This document shows, piece after piece, positions 15,469 through 22,952 of a stretch of 27,404 bases of DNA. The notes under the pieces are model-generated. The model searched no databases and had not been told where the DNA came from. It was given only the letters and a program-made list of their open reading frames with translations. Positions within the stretch are counted from its first letter, which is position 1, and every line of letters begins with the position of its first letter. Source of the DNA: Tychonema litorale BBK16 (GTDB lineage Bacteria; Cyanobacteriota; Cyanobacteriia; Cyanobacteriales; Microcoleaceae); assembly GCF_021648855.1 (NCBI RefSeq), contig NZ_JAKJHX010000029.1, forward strand, positions 1-27,404, given 5' to 3'. A program made the translations under genes and the position numbers.

Positions 15469-15631
15469 CCAATAATTTCTTGATGCTACAAGAAAGAGGA
15501 TTTATCCGTGGAATCAATCAAAAATTGCGAAGCATTGTTCGCTGTGCGCGGCAACCTCCTTGAATCCTCAAGCCCTCGAATTTATCTCGCGCAAGTCAAT
15601 CCAAAATCTAAAATCTAAAATCTAAAATCGA
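15469..15631. other. Spacer with heptamer tract before the SnoaL gene
   Basis: A short GTG-started frame (15508-15618, 36 codons) is not convincing. The spacer ends in AATCC + three AAAATCT + AAAATCG units (15599-15631), directly against the ATG at 15632, which leaves no Shine-Dalgarno. Confidence 0.6.
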
Positions 15632-16108
15632 ATGGCTGACCAAAACAAAGCAATCGTTCTCCAGTTCTACAAAGCTTTTGACGATCGCAAAATGGAACAA
15701 GCCTTAGAACTGTTAGCGCCGAATTTTATTGCTCGCATTGCCGGAATGCCAAAGCCATTAAACGGGGAGGAGTTTAAGCAGTTCGGGATGTCGTTTTATC
15801 TAGCTTTCAGTCAGGGTGAACACGTTTTTGATGAAGTCCTAGTTGCAGGTGATAAAGTGGTGACGTGCGGCACGTTTTCAGCAACACACCTCGGAGAATT
15901 TCAAGGTTTGCCGCCAACGGGCAAACAAATCAGCTTGGCGGTTATGCACATTGATCGAGTCGAAAACGGCAAAATCGCGGAGCATTGGGGCCAGGGCGAT
16001 GCACTGGGATTAATGCAACAGTTAGGGATTGTTTTTTTGCCGGGTCCAAAGCTAATACCGCACATTTTGAGAGGTGCTGCGTCTAAACTGTTTCAGAAAT
16101 CTGCCTAG
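15632..16108 (+). CDS. SnoaL-like (ester cyclase) protein
   Basis: A 158-residue NTF2-fold protein of the SnoaL-like polyketide cyclase/ester cyclase type. Family landmarks are IVLQFYKAFDDRKMEQALELLAPNF, the VVTCGTFSATHLGEFQGLPPTGK turn and RVENGKIAEHWGQGDALGLM. The His-Trp near the end of the last motif is part of the pocket. It is a paralogue of the gene at 16692 (shared PPTGK and GKIAEHW...D..GLMQQL). The real substrate of most such bacterial genes is unknown. The C-terminal 25 residues (LPGPKLIPHILRGAASKLFQ) are an extra amphipathic tail. Next gene starts 24 bp later. Confidence 0.85.
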   Translation: MADQNKAIVLQFYKAFDDRKMEQALELLAPNFIARIAGMPKPLNGEEFKQFGMSFYLAFSQGEHVFDEVLVAGDKVVTCGTFSATHLGEFQGLPPTGKQISLAVMHIDRVENGKIAEHWGQGDALGLMQQLGIVFLPGPKLIPHILRGAASKLFQKSA

Positions 16109-16132
16109 ATTTGTATACCCACGGAGTTTGCT

Positions 16133-16597
16133 ATGATTCGCCCGATCGCGCCCGATGACACGACTGCATTAATCGCCTTAGCTGAAGCAACTGGACTGTT
16201 CCAGCCGCACGAGACCGAAGAACTCGCCCTCATGCTGGCAGACTACTTCGACGGCGAAAATAGCCAAGACATCTGGCTCACCGACGAAGACGGCGGGCTG
16301 GTGGGGGTCGCGTATGTTGCGCCGGAACGAATGACCGATGGGACGTGGAATCTATATCTAATTGCCGTCCACCCCGATCGTCAGAGGCAAGGACGCGGCG
16401 CTGCACTGCTAGCCCACGTCGAACAAATGTTGGCCCAGCGCGGCGATCGTGTGCTACTTGTGGAAACATCGGGACTGGAGAGCTTCGAGTACGTTCGATC
16501 GTTCTATCGCAAGAGCGGTTACGACGAGGAAGCACGAATCCGCGAGTTCTACAAGGCGGGCGAGGACAAGATAGTTTTCCGTAAAGCGCTGAAGTAA
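16133..16597 (+). CDS. GNAT-family N-acetyltransferase
   Basis: A 154-residue GCN5-related acetyltransferase that would transfer the acetyl group of acetyl-CoA to an amine. The CoA-binding motif A is AVHPDRQRQGRGAALLAHVEQ, with the R/Q-x-x-G-x-G/A loop; the C-terminal YVRSFYRKSGYDEEARIREFY matches motif B. Acceptor unknown. CGGAG lies 7 nt before the ATG. Codon choice is visibly GC-richer than the AT-rich neighbours (many GCG, CGC, GAC and GTC codons), suggesting acquisition from a GC-richer source, although this is only a by-eye impression. Confidence 0.9.
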   Translation: MIRPIAPDDTTALIALAEATGLFQPHETEELALMLADYFDGENSQDIWLTDEDGGLVGVAYVAPERMTDGTWNLYLIAVHPDRQRQGRGAALLAHVEQMLAQRGDRVLLVETSGLESFEYVRSFYRKSGYDEEARIREFYKAGEDKIVFRKALK

Positions 16598-16691
16598 CTT
16601 GTTACATAATCAACGCCTACGTCGATAAAATCATTCAGACTTTTGAAATTGTATACTGCCCTATTAAGGACTAATATCCGGAGAAAAACCG

Positions 16692-17114
16692 ATGAACGAA
16701 TCTGATAAAAACAAGCAGATCATCCAGAACTTTATCCAAGTGGTTTGGAACGGTCGCGATCTCTCGGCATTGAAAGATTTCTGGGCAGAAGATTGTGTAA
16801 ATCATGCGATGCTAGGAACAGACAATCGCGGTCTTAATGCGCTGCGGATTTATCATGATTCATTCTTTGATGATTTTTTCTCCGCTTTCCCCGACATCGA
16901 GATTGAGATCGTGCAGCAGGTTGCCGAAGGCGATCGAATCGCGACATATATCACTAGCCAAGGTACACACAGTGGCACGTTTTATGGCGCTCCACCAACA
17001 GGTAAAACTATTTCAACATCCGTAATCCGAATCGATCGCGTTCGAGACGGAAAAATTGCTGAACATTGGTCTGTTTCTGATGCGGCAGGTTTAATGCAAC
17101 AACTTCAATCCTGA
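16692..17114 (+). CDS. SnoaL-like (ester cyclase) protein, second copy
   Basis: A 140-residue NTF2-fold protein. Landmarks are QNFIQVVWNGRDLSALKDFW, EDCVNHAM, DDFFSAFPDIEIEIVQQVAEGDRIATYITSQGTHSG and APPTGKTIS, ending RDGKIAEHWSVSDAAGLMQQL. The PDI, GDR and HSG/PTGK blocks are the family's usual pocket residues. It differs from the 15632 protein in the first half, so the two are probably diverged paralogues rather than a recent duplication. CCGGAG lies 8 nt before the start. Substrate unknown. Confidence 0.85.
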   Translation: MNESDKNKQIIQNFIQVVWNGRDLSALKDFWAEDCVNHAMLGTDNRGLNALRIYHDSFFDDFFSAFPDIEIEIVQQVAEGDRIATYITSQGTHSGTFYGAPPTGKTISTSVIRIDRVRDGKIAEHWSVSDAAGLMQQLQS

Positions 17115-17161
17115 ATTCCAGCAATTTGAGAATGTGTTGTCTACATTAGCTAGGAGAATAT

Positions 17162-17503
17162 ATGTCCTCGGACTTGAACTTTGTTGAATATATCCTGGAT
17201 CAAATAAACCAAGCGGGGCAAGTCTCTTTCAAAAAAATGTTTGGCGAATATGCGATCTACTGCGACGAGAAAGTCGTCGCGCTTGTTTGCGATAACCAAC
17301 TGTTTATAAAGCCAACGGCTATTGGGCGATCGATGATTGATAGTGTCGTAGAAGCCCCCCCATACCCAGGTGCTAAACCATACCTTCAGATTGGAGAACA
17401 GCTTGACGATAAACATTGGATGTCGAATCTTATTCGTTTGACAGCAAGTGAGCTTCCTGCACCAAAACCAAAGAAATCAAAGCTCAAAAAGGCAAAAATA
17501 TGA
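17162..17503 (+). CDS. TfoX N-terminal domain protein
   Basis: A 113-residue protein made of the TfoX/Sxy N-terminal domain alone: VSFKKMFGEYAIYCDEKVVALVCDNQLFIKPT and APPYPGAKPYLQI, with a Lys/Pro-rich tail (PAPKPKKSKLKKAK). The K-x-M-F-G motif is the family hallmark. In Enterobacteria TfoX/Sxy affects competence gene expression, but stand-alone N-domains are widespread and their role is unknown. AGGAG lies 5 nt before the ATG. It overlaps the VOC gene by 4 bp (ATGA), so the two are translationally coupled, an arrangement also seen between small VOC and TfoX genes elsewhere (from memory). Confidence 0.88.
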   Translation: MSSDLNFVEYILDQINQAGQVSFKKMFGEYAIYCDEKVVALVCDNQLFIKPTAIGRSMIDSVVEAPPYPGAKPYLQIGEQLDDKHWMSNLIRLTASELPAPKPKKSKLKKAKI

Positions 17504-17892
17504 AATTTGCTTACACCATTGTCTACGTCTCGTCGGTTGCAGATGCACTGACCTTTTACAAGGATGCATTCGGCTTTGAAACGCGCTTTTTGCATGAGTC
17601 TGGCCAGTATGGCGAGTTGAACACGGGCGAAACGGTTCTTGCTTTTGCCTCCCATGCGATGGGTGAAATGAATCTTGACGGACATTATCAAAAACCCGAC
17701 ATCAATGCTACGCCCTTTGGAGTTGAGTTGGCGTTTGTCACCGATGATGTAGCAGTATCCTATACCAAGGCAGTTGCCGCTGGAGCAGTTTCTGTCAAGG
17801 AGCCGACCACAAAGCCTTGGGGGCAAGTGGTTGCATATGTTCGTTCTAGAGAAGGGTCATTAATTGAGCTTTGTTCCCCGATCGGTGACTAA
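17500..17892 (+). CDS. VOC-family (glyoxalase/bleomycin-resistance-like) protein
   Basis: A 130-residue vicinal-oxygen-chelate protein with two beta-alpha-beta-beta-beta modules: AYTIVYVSSVADALTFYKDAFGFET at the start, VELAFVTDDVAVSYTKAVAAGA in the middle and GQVVAYVRSREGSLIELCSPI at the end. The terminal E-L residues match the second metal-ligand position, while the first His ligand is not obvious, so it may be a binding protein rather than a glyoxalase. It overlaps the TfoX gene by 4 bp and ends the small plus-strand array; a bidirectional hairpin follows at 17991-18020. Confidence 0.88.
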   Translation: MKFAYTIVYVSSVADALTFYKDAFGFETRFLHESGQYGELNTGETVLAFASHAMGEMNLDGHYQKPDINATPFGVELAFVTDDVAVSYTKAVAAGAVSVKEPTTKPWGQVVAYVRSREGSLIELCSPIGD

Positions 17893-17990
17893 CAACGCCC
17901 ATGCAAATCGACCGTCGAAAGTTAATCGGCTAGGATGTAAAGGTTATCTGCTTTCTGGCTTAGGTTGTCTCAACATATCGAAAGTTTACC

Positions 17991-18020
17991 CTAAACTATG
18001 GAGCCAGTTCCATAGTTTAG
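17991..18020. terminator. Bidirectional terminator hairpin between convergent genes
   Basis: CTAAACTATGGA (17991-18002) and TCCATAGTTTAG (18009-18020) form a perfect 12-bp stem with a 6-nt loop. It lies between the VOC gene and the convergent Rieske gene, and could terminate both. T-rich DNA follows weakly (AGTTTATTA). Confidence 0.7.
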
Positions 18021-18075
18021 AGTTTATTACGGCGATAGTATAGCCAATGTACGATGCTGAAAATATCTTCACTCT

Positions 18076-19068
18076 CTACCTGGAAAGATTAGGCTCCCTC
18101 ACATTAGGAAAGCTGTCAAAATTACGCCGCACCCAATCCATCCCCACTTCATTATTGAGCTTAATTTTCTGAGGCGTATCGGGATAAATCTTCCCTAAAA
18201 TATCCGCATCTTGATCCACAACAACCTTGCCAAAATTGAGATACGTCCCACCCAACACCTTAAAGATAAGATGCTTGGCTTGACCGAAAAGCAAAATATA
18301 AGTCCGCGTTCGATTCTCGGCCTCCGGTACGAATATATGACACTGTGCAGCTTTTCCAAACGGCATTTCTCCATGAAAAATGACTAAGCATGGGAAATGA
18401 TTTTCTAAGTGCGCTTTAAAGGTGCTGGGCAGCAGCCACAAATCTGGCTTTCTGAGCTTTTCGGCCAAACTGTAAGGCGCAGTCGGCATATCATAAAACG
18501 CATGGGATTTATGTCCTTCATCGATGAATTGATGAAATTCCACATCGGTAATTCTAAACAAGTCCCGGTGGGTGCCGTTTTGATGGTTGTAGTCGTGCAT
18601 ATTCAGCAGCATTGTCAGCAAATCTGTCTCAATACTGCGATCGCCCGTATGCCCGATGAAGTAGTAAGTTTCGGCGATTTCCTTCAGCACATTGGGAATG
18701 GGAATTTGCGGCTCGTATTCTCCATAAGACCAAATCAAGTCATCTTGAACAATCAAATCTAAGGGTTTTAGCAAGGGCAAAGTTTTCTGATTCGATCCCG
18801 GCAATACGGTGCAGCCGATCGCATCAAATTTCAGAGCATGGAAGGGGCAGACAACACTGCTTGTGCGATCGCCCTCGACTTCACACCATCCTTCCGACAG
18901 CATTGCTCCCATGTGCGGGCAGGCGTTGGGCAAGGCATGGATGCTTCCGGCAGCATCTTTCCACATTACATAGTCGGTGCCGTACAGGGAAATTTTGCGA
19001 GGTTGGTTCGCTGTCAGCATCGATTTGTGTGCCAACAGCCAAGGCGCACCGGGAAGCATAGAGTGCAT
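18076..19068 (-). CDS. Rieske 2Fe-2S non-heme iron oxygenase
   Basis: A 330-residue Rieske oxygenase alpha-subunit-like protein. The Rieske cluster ligands are C50-x-H52 (NACPHMG) and C74-x2-H77 (VVCPFHALKF). The mononuclear iron motif D159-x2-H162-x4-H167 (HDYNHQNGTHRDLF) is intact, so an active oxygenase using an external reductase is predicted. The substrate is unknown; the length is shorter than aromatic dioxygenases (about 430-450) and closer to sterol/chlorophyll-type or lipid Rieske proteins. AAGGAGAACG precedes the ATG, one of the strongest ribosome-binding sites here. It is divergent from the TetR gene across 52 bp, implying control by it. Confidence 0.92.
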   Translation of the reverse strand: MHSMLPGAPWLLAHKSMLTANQPRKISLYGTDYVMWKDAAGSIHALPNACPHMGAMLSEGWCEVEGDRTSSVVCPFHALKFDAIGCTVLPGSNQKTLPLLKPLDLIVQDDLIWSYGEYEPQIPIPNVLKEIAETYYFIGHTGDRSIETDLLTMLLNMHDYNHQNGTHRDLFRITDVEFHQFIDEGHKSHAFYDMPTAPYSLAEKLRKPDLWLLPSTFKAHLENHFPCLVIFHGEMPFGKAAQCHIFVPEAENRTRTYILLFGQAKHLIFKVLGGTYLNFGKVVVDQDADILGKIYPDTPQKIKLNNEVGMDWVRRNFDSFPNVREPNLSR

Positions 19069-19120
19069 GGCGTTCTCCTTTAGACCTAAAATTGTGAGAG
19101 ATTTGTCGCTTTTCTAGAAT

Positions 19121-19930
19121 ATGACAGAAGATTCGCATTCGTCAAGCAGTTTGCGCCGCCAACCCAAACAGCAGCGGGGTAAAGAAAGAGTCGAAAAAAT
19201 CTTGGATGCAGCAGCAGCAGTGTTTGACGAAGTGGGCTATTCCGAGGCGACAACCCATCTGATTGCAGCAAAAGCAGGGACTGCGATCGGTTCTTTGTAT
19301 CAGTTTTTTCCTGATAAAGCTGCCATTTTTAATGCCATGGAGCTCCGTCATGCCGATCGCGTTAAGGCAATGTGGGCCCAGGCGAACACCCCGGAAATCG
19401 TTCAATTACCGCTGCGCGAAATGATTCATACCCTTGTGACTGCTGTTGCAGAGATGTTTGAACAGCCTGTATCGCGGGTGGTATTTGTGCAGTTTTATCT
19501 AGGGCGCGAGATTTTCCAGTCGATCGATGAAAGTATGACTCAGGAGGCGATCGACTTTATGGCGAGTCTGTTGCAGCCAAGAAATCCCAGCTTGAGTGAG
19601 GCGCAATGCAGTCTGTTAGCGGAGGTTTGCGTCCACAGCAGTAATGCTGTCATTCTGTCGGCACTTCGCAACCCGGATTTAGAGCACCGCCAACAACTGG
19701 TACAGCAGATTGAGGATTTGTTGGTGTCGTATTTAGAGCCGTATGTGGGGGAAAGTCGGTCGAGCGATGTAATGAAAGTAATGAAATGTCCTCATTGTGA
19801 ATCAAAGCAGTTGTCCAAAAACGGTTATCGACGGGGGAAGCAGTGCTATCGCTGTAAGGAATGCGGCAAACAATTTGTCGAGAAGTCTGAGCGATCGGTT
19901 ATTTTGAATCGGACACAATCTGAGTTGTAG
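19121..19930 (+). CDS. TetR-family regulator with C-terminal zinc ribbon
   Basis: A 269-residue protein. Residues about 22-70 are a TetR helix-turn-helix (RVEKILDAAAAVFDEVGY, then TTHLIAAKAGTAIGSLYQFF), and 80-210 are the helical ligand/dimer domain, a normal end for the family. Residues 221-254 add a second module: C223-P-H-C226 and C245-x2-C248 (MKCPHCESKQLSKNGYRRGK), a zinc ribbon like the N-terminus of IS1-family InsA transposase proteins. The ORF continues 15 residues (KSERSVILNRTQSEL) without the rest of a transposase. It is divergent from the Rieske oxygenase and probably represses it; the zinc ribbon could modulate this or be a remnant. TetR part secure; zinc-ribbon origin is inference. 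Confidence 0.88.
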   Translation: MTEDSHSSSSLRRQPKQQRGKERVEKILDAAAAVFDEVGYSEATTHLIAAKAGTAIGSLYQFFPDKAAIFNAMELRHADRVKAMWAQANTPEIVQLPLREMIHTLVTAVAEMFEQPVSRVVFVQFYLGREIFQSIDESMTQEAIDFMASLLQPRNPSLSEAQCSLLAEVCVHSSNAVILSALRNPDLEHRQQLVQQIEDLLVSYLEPYVGESRSSDVMKVMKCPHCESKQLSKNGYRRGKQCYRCKECGKQFVEKSERSVILNRTQSEL

Positions 19931-20045
19931 TTTCCCACGCTCGATCGCCATACCCAACACTTCAAAATTACTACAAGGTCGCTCGCCCTTCAATTCGCTA
20001 CAAGTGCTATCATGGACGCGAGATTTAGATCGAAATTAAATTTCC

Positions 20046-20690
20046 ATGTATAATCCAACTGCTTTTCAAGAAGATAATATTGATAAACTGGTGGCTTTCA
20101 TGCAAGCCAATAGTTTTGCAACATTGGTATCGAGCGTAGACAATGTACCTTGTGCTTCGCATATTCCTCTTGTCATTAAAATAGAAGAAGATGTCGTAAA
20201 ATTGAGCGGTCATCTCGCGAAGCCAAATCCTCAATGGCAAGCATTTGGATCTGCTGAGTCATTGGCTATCTTCACCGGCGCGCACGCTTATATTTCCCCT
20301 GCACAGTATGAAAAACACGAGAGCGTACCAACCTGGAATTATATTGCTGTTCATGCCTATGGTGTTCCCAAAATCATCATGCTCAATGATTCACCAAAAG
20401 CAATGAACAAGATGATAAATCAGATGATAGATACCTACGATGTTGACTACCAATCTCATTGGGATGGTTTATCGAGTCAATTCCGTGAAGGAATGATGGA
20501 TGGTATTGTAGGATTTGAGATGGCTGTAACTCGACTAGAAGGAAAATACAAACTTAGTCAAAACCGCAGCAAGGTCGATCGGGAAAATGTCTCAAACACA
20601 CTCTTACAAAGTCCAGATCCGGCCGCTCGTGCTCTGGGTGTGGAGATGAAGCAAACCCTTGATGATGATATTAATTCCGGTTGCACTTAG
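20046..20690 (+). CDS. PaiB-like FMN-binding protein
   Basis: A 214-residue protein of the PaiB family (FMN_bind_2, split-barrel flavin fold), with MYNPTAFQEDNIDKLVAFMQ, FATLVSSVDNVPCASHIPLV, GHLAKPNPQW and the PTWNYIAVHAYG motif. In Bacillus PaiB represses sporulation and protease genes; family members are flavin-binding, with a physiological role in cyanobacteria unknown. The last residues (DINSGCT) are encoded by the 3'-end repeat element at 20668-20687, and the stop lies inside it, so the repeat has shaped the C-terminus. Alone in its operon; next is the Septu operon. Confidence 0.9.
   Translation: MYNPTAFQEDNIDKLVAFMQANSFATLVSSVDNVPCASHIPLVIKIEEDVVKLSGHLAKPNPQWQAFGSAESLAIFTGAHAYISPAQYEKHESVPTWNYIAVHAYGVPKIIMLNDSPKAMNKMINQMIDTYDVDYQSHWDGLSSQFREGMMDGIVGFEMAVTRLEGKYKLSQNRSKVDRENVSNTLLQSPDPAARALGVEMKQTLDDDINSGCT
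20668..20687 (+). repeat. 3'-end element, copy 3 (PaiB gene)
   Basis: ATATTAATTCCGGTTGCACT overlaps the last codons of the PaiB gene and ends at its stop. It differs from copy 1 (8306-8325) at a few positions and shares the core TTCCGGTTGCAC. Confidence 0.8.
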
Positions 20691-20706
20691 ACATGATAGT
20701 AATCGA

Positions 20707-20724
20707 TGACACGGCATTGCCGTG
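20707..20724. repeat. Fragment of the GTAGGGACACGGC palindrome
   Basis: GACACGGCATTGCCGTGT: a short perfect hairpin (ACACGGC/GCCGTGT with ATT loop), matching the inner end of the longer palindromic elements. It lies between PaiB and ptuA. Confidence 0.6.
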
Positions 20725-20822
20725 TATTATGTAACTGTCAAGCGGTAAACTGTGAACTGCTATACGATGATTTGTCTGCCACAAATTACAAGCTGAATAC
20801 CGATCGACTGTGGGACATTAGC

Positions 20823-22151
20823 ATGAGAATTGACCGACTAGAAATCAGAAACTTCAAGAAATTTTTAGACTATACTCTTGACTTGCATCCCCGATTTACC
20901 TTGCTGGTTGGGGACAATGGCACAGGTAAAACCACGATCCTTGATGCTTTGGCGATCGCGGCTGGAATTTGGCTAGTCAACTCTCCCGACACAACCCTCA
21001 ACAATAGCCGCCGTAACATTCTTCCCTCAGAAATCCACTTAGAATCGCTCAAATCCGACACCATCAGCCAATGGATAGAACGAACACCACTCCAGATTAC
21101 AGCGATCGGCACGATCGACAATCAGCCAGTCCAATGGCTCAGACAAATCAAAACTCACGGCTCTAGAACCTCCAACACTAAAGCCAAAAAAGCTCTAGAA
21201 ATTATCTCCACTTTATTTCAACAGGTTGAAGCAGGCGAAAAAATCTGGCTACCCATCATGGCTTACTACGGCGCAGGTAGAGCTTGGCTACCCTCCAAGC
21301 AACGCGATCCTAAAGCAACTACCCACACCGGCCCCGCCCGCCGTTGGGATGCCTTCTATAACTGCTTTGATGAACGGATTAGAATCGCCGATCTCCATAC
21401 TTGGTTCCAGAAAGAGGCGATCGCTTCAATCAATCGACAGGGACAAATGCGCCCTGGTTACAAGGTAGTAAAGTTTGCTATTTTGCGTTGTATTCCCAAC
21501 GCAGATCACCTATGGTTTGACCCAGAGCGATCGGAAATTGTTATTTCTATCCAAGGCAACCCCCAACCCTTTAGTAACCTTAGTGCTGGTCAAAAAATGA
21601 TGGTCGGTCTCATTGCCGATATTGCCATCAAAATCGTCACTCAAAACGCCTCTTTTTTGACCGAAGAATTAGATATATCTAGTCAAGAATTGCCTCTAGT
21701 TTTGCAACAAACATCAGGGCTAGTCCTAATTGATGAAATAGACGTTCATCTTCATCCTAAGTGGCAACATCAAGTTGTGAATGACCTCACAAAAACATTC
21801 CCTTCAATCCAGTTTGTTTGTACTTCCCATTCGCCAATTATTATCGGTGAAGTCGAAGCAAAGCGGATTAGAGTCCTCGAACATGACGAAGAAACTACTA
21901 GCACTATTGCTACCATTCCATCAGAATCTTATGGTCTTGATGCCAACCGAGTATTACACGAATTGATGAGAGTATCAGATCGAAACAAAGAGGTAGCCGA
22001 TAAACTTCACGCTCTGTTTAAGCTCATCGATGACGAAGATTTTGATGCGGCACATCAATCTATTATAAATCTGACTGAAAAACTCGGCGCATCCGAGCCA
22101 GAGATTACCCGGGCTCGAACCCTAATTAAATTTTTAGAAGGTAATGAATGA
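20823..22151 (+). CDS. ptuA: Septu-type AAA/ABC ATPase PtuA
   Basis: A 442-residue ATPase of the SMC/ABC-like AAA_21 class. Walker A GDNGTGKTT is at 30-38, signature NLSAGQKMM at 252-260, Walker B LVLIDEIDVHLHPKW at 300-314 and the H-loop TSHSP at 334-338. This is the ATPase half of the Septu antiphage pair; it partners with an HNH nuclease and senses infection by an incompletely known trigger. The frame is open to 20706, but the ATG at 20823 starts the normal MRIDRLEIRNFKKF N-terminus. It overlaps ptuB by 4 bp. No retron reverse transcriptase is adjacent, so this appears a stand-alone Septu rather than a retron effector. Confidence 0.9.
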   Translation: MRIDRLEIRNFKKFLDYTLDLHPRFTLLVGDNGTGKTTILDALAIAAGIWLVNSPDTTLNNSRRNILPSEIHLESLKSDTISQWIERTPLQITAIGTIDNQPVQWLRQIKTHGSRTSNTKAKKALEIISTLFQQVEAGEKIWLPIMAYYGAGRAWLPSKQRDPKATTHTGPARRWDAFYNCFDERIRIADLHTWFQKEAIASINRQGQMRPGYKVVKFAILRCIPNADHLWFDPERSEIVISIQGNPQPFSNLSAGQKMMVGLIADIAIKIVTQNASFLTEELDISSQELPLVLQQTSGLVLIDEIDVHLHPKWQHQVVNDLTKTFPSIQFVCTSHSPIIIGEVEAKRIRVLEHDEETTSTIATIPSESYGLDANRVLHELMRVSDRNKEVADKLHALFKLIDDEDFDAAHQSIINLTEKLGASEPEITRARTLIKFLEGNE

Positions 22152-22786
22152 GAAATATCCAAAAACAACCCGAACCAATATCGTTAATACAACATCGGTG
22201 CAGTAGCCATTCTGACTATAATAACTACGCCGAAAAAGACGATCTGCGTACAAGCCTTGTGAGTGAGCAACGGGGGATTTGCTGTTATTGTATGCAACGA
22301 ATTTATCCGACATTAGAAAAGATGAAGATCGAACACTGCCAGAGCCAATCTCCAAATAAATTTCCTGAGAAACAACTTGATTATACAAATCTATTAGGTG
22401 CTTGCCTTGGTGGATCGGGAAAATCCAGACGCGATCAGCATTGTGATACAAGAAAAGGTGATGATGACATATCATTTAATCCAGCCAATTTAAACCATGC
22501 TGTAGAAAGGCTATTTAAATTCCCTGGTTCAGGTCGCATTGAAGCTAACGATCCACAATTGCAGAGTGAGATTGATGATGTATTAAATTTAAATCACTCC
22601 CTTTTAGTAAATAATCGTAAAGCAGTGATTGATGCCTTTACTCAAATACTGCGACTTAAAAAAGTGCGTGATGTAGATCTTCCGAAATACTTGGCAACTT
22701 GGGAAGGCGAAAATAAAGCAGATCTCGAACCATTTTGCCAGGTTGTTGTTTATTATCTTCGTAAAAAGATTGCAAAAATGAAATGA
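22148..22786 (+). CDS. ptuB: Septu-type HNH endonuclease PtuB
   Basis: A 212-residue HNH nuclease of the PtuB/TIGR02646 type. The zinc knuckle and active-site regions are visible: GICCYCMQRI (C45-x2-C48), KIEHCQSQSP (H63), LDYTNLLGACLGG (Asn 81) and RRDQHCDTRKGD (H98-C99), followed by a helical C-terminus (VVVYYLRKKI). PtuB cleaves DNA or otherwise poisons phage replication when bound to PtuA. The ATG lies within the ptuA stop region (ATGA), so the two are translationally coupled and made in fixed ratio. All motif positions are intact and the gene is not truncated. Confidence 0.88.
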   Translation: MRNIQKQPEPISLIQHRCSSHSDYNNYAEKDDLRTSLVSEQRGICCYCMQRIYPTLEKMKIEHCQSQSPNKFPEKQLDYTNLLGACLGGSGKSRRDQHCDTRKGDDDISFNPANLNHAVERLFKFPGSGRIEANDPQLQSEIDDVLNLNHSLLVNNRKAVIDAFTQILRLKKVRDVDLPKYLATWEGENKADLEPFCQVVVYYLRKKIAKMK

Positions 22787-22815
22787 ATAGAACTTCTGAA
22801 TAAGCTTTTCAAAAT

Positions 22816-22850
22816 GCGATCGCTCCGTTAGCGAAGCCCTCGAAGAGGAT
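22816..22850. repeat. GCGATCGCTCCGTTAGCGAA dispersed repeat
   Basis: GCGATCGCTCCGTTAGCGAA followed by GCCCTCGAAGAGG is a HIP1-linked dispersed element I recognise from many filamentous cyanobacteria (from memory). It lies just after ptuB. Confidence 0.6.
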
Positions 22851-22857
22851 TGGGCAT

Positions 22858-22929
22858 AAAAGATATATGATAATCTTTGACAAATTTTTACATATCCATG
22901 AGGAACCCGAAAAGATATATGATAACCTT
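22858..22929. repeat. Direct repeat AAAAGATATATGATAA
   Basis: AAAAGATATATGATAATCTT (22858-22877) and AAAAGATATATGATAACCTT (22910-22929) are 19/20 identical and spaced 52 bp apart. The second ends 23 bp before the kinase ATG. They could be a regulator site pair or a duplicated promoter region (TATGATAAT resembles an extended -10). Confidence 0.7.
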
Positions 22930-22952
22930 AACCAGGTCATTTCTTCCCAGAT

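Noticed and set aside
15508..15618. 36-codon GTG-started frame before the SnoaL gene
   Set aside because: AGAGGA lies upstream, but the end runs into the AAAATCT repeat and no homology is recognised.
20691..20822. Retron ncRNA or reverse transcriptase associated with PtuAB
   Set aside because: No RT gene exists in the window; the spacer is only a short palindrome fragment and lacks the msr/msd structure I could recognise.
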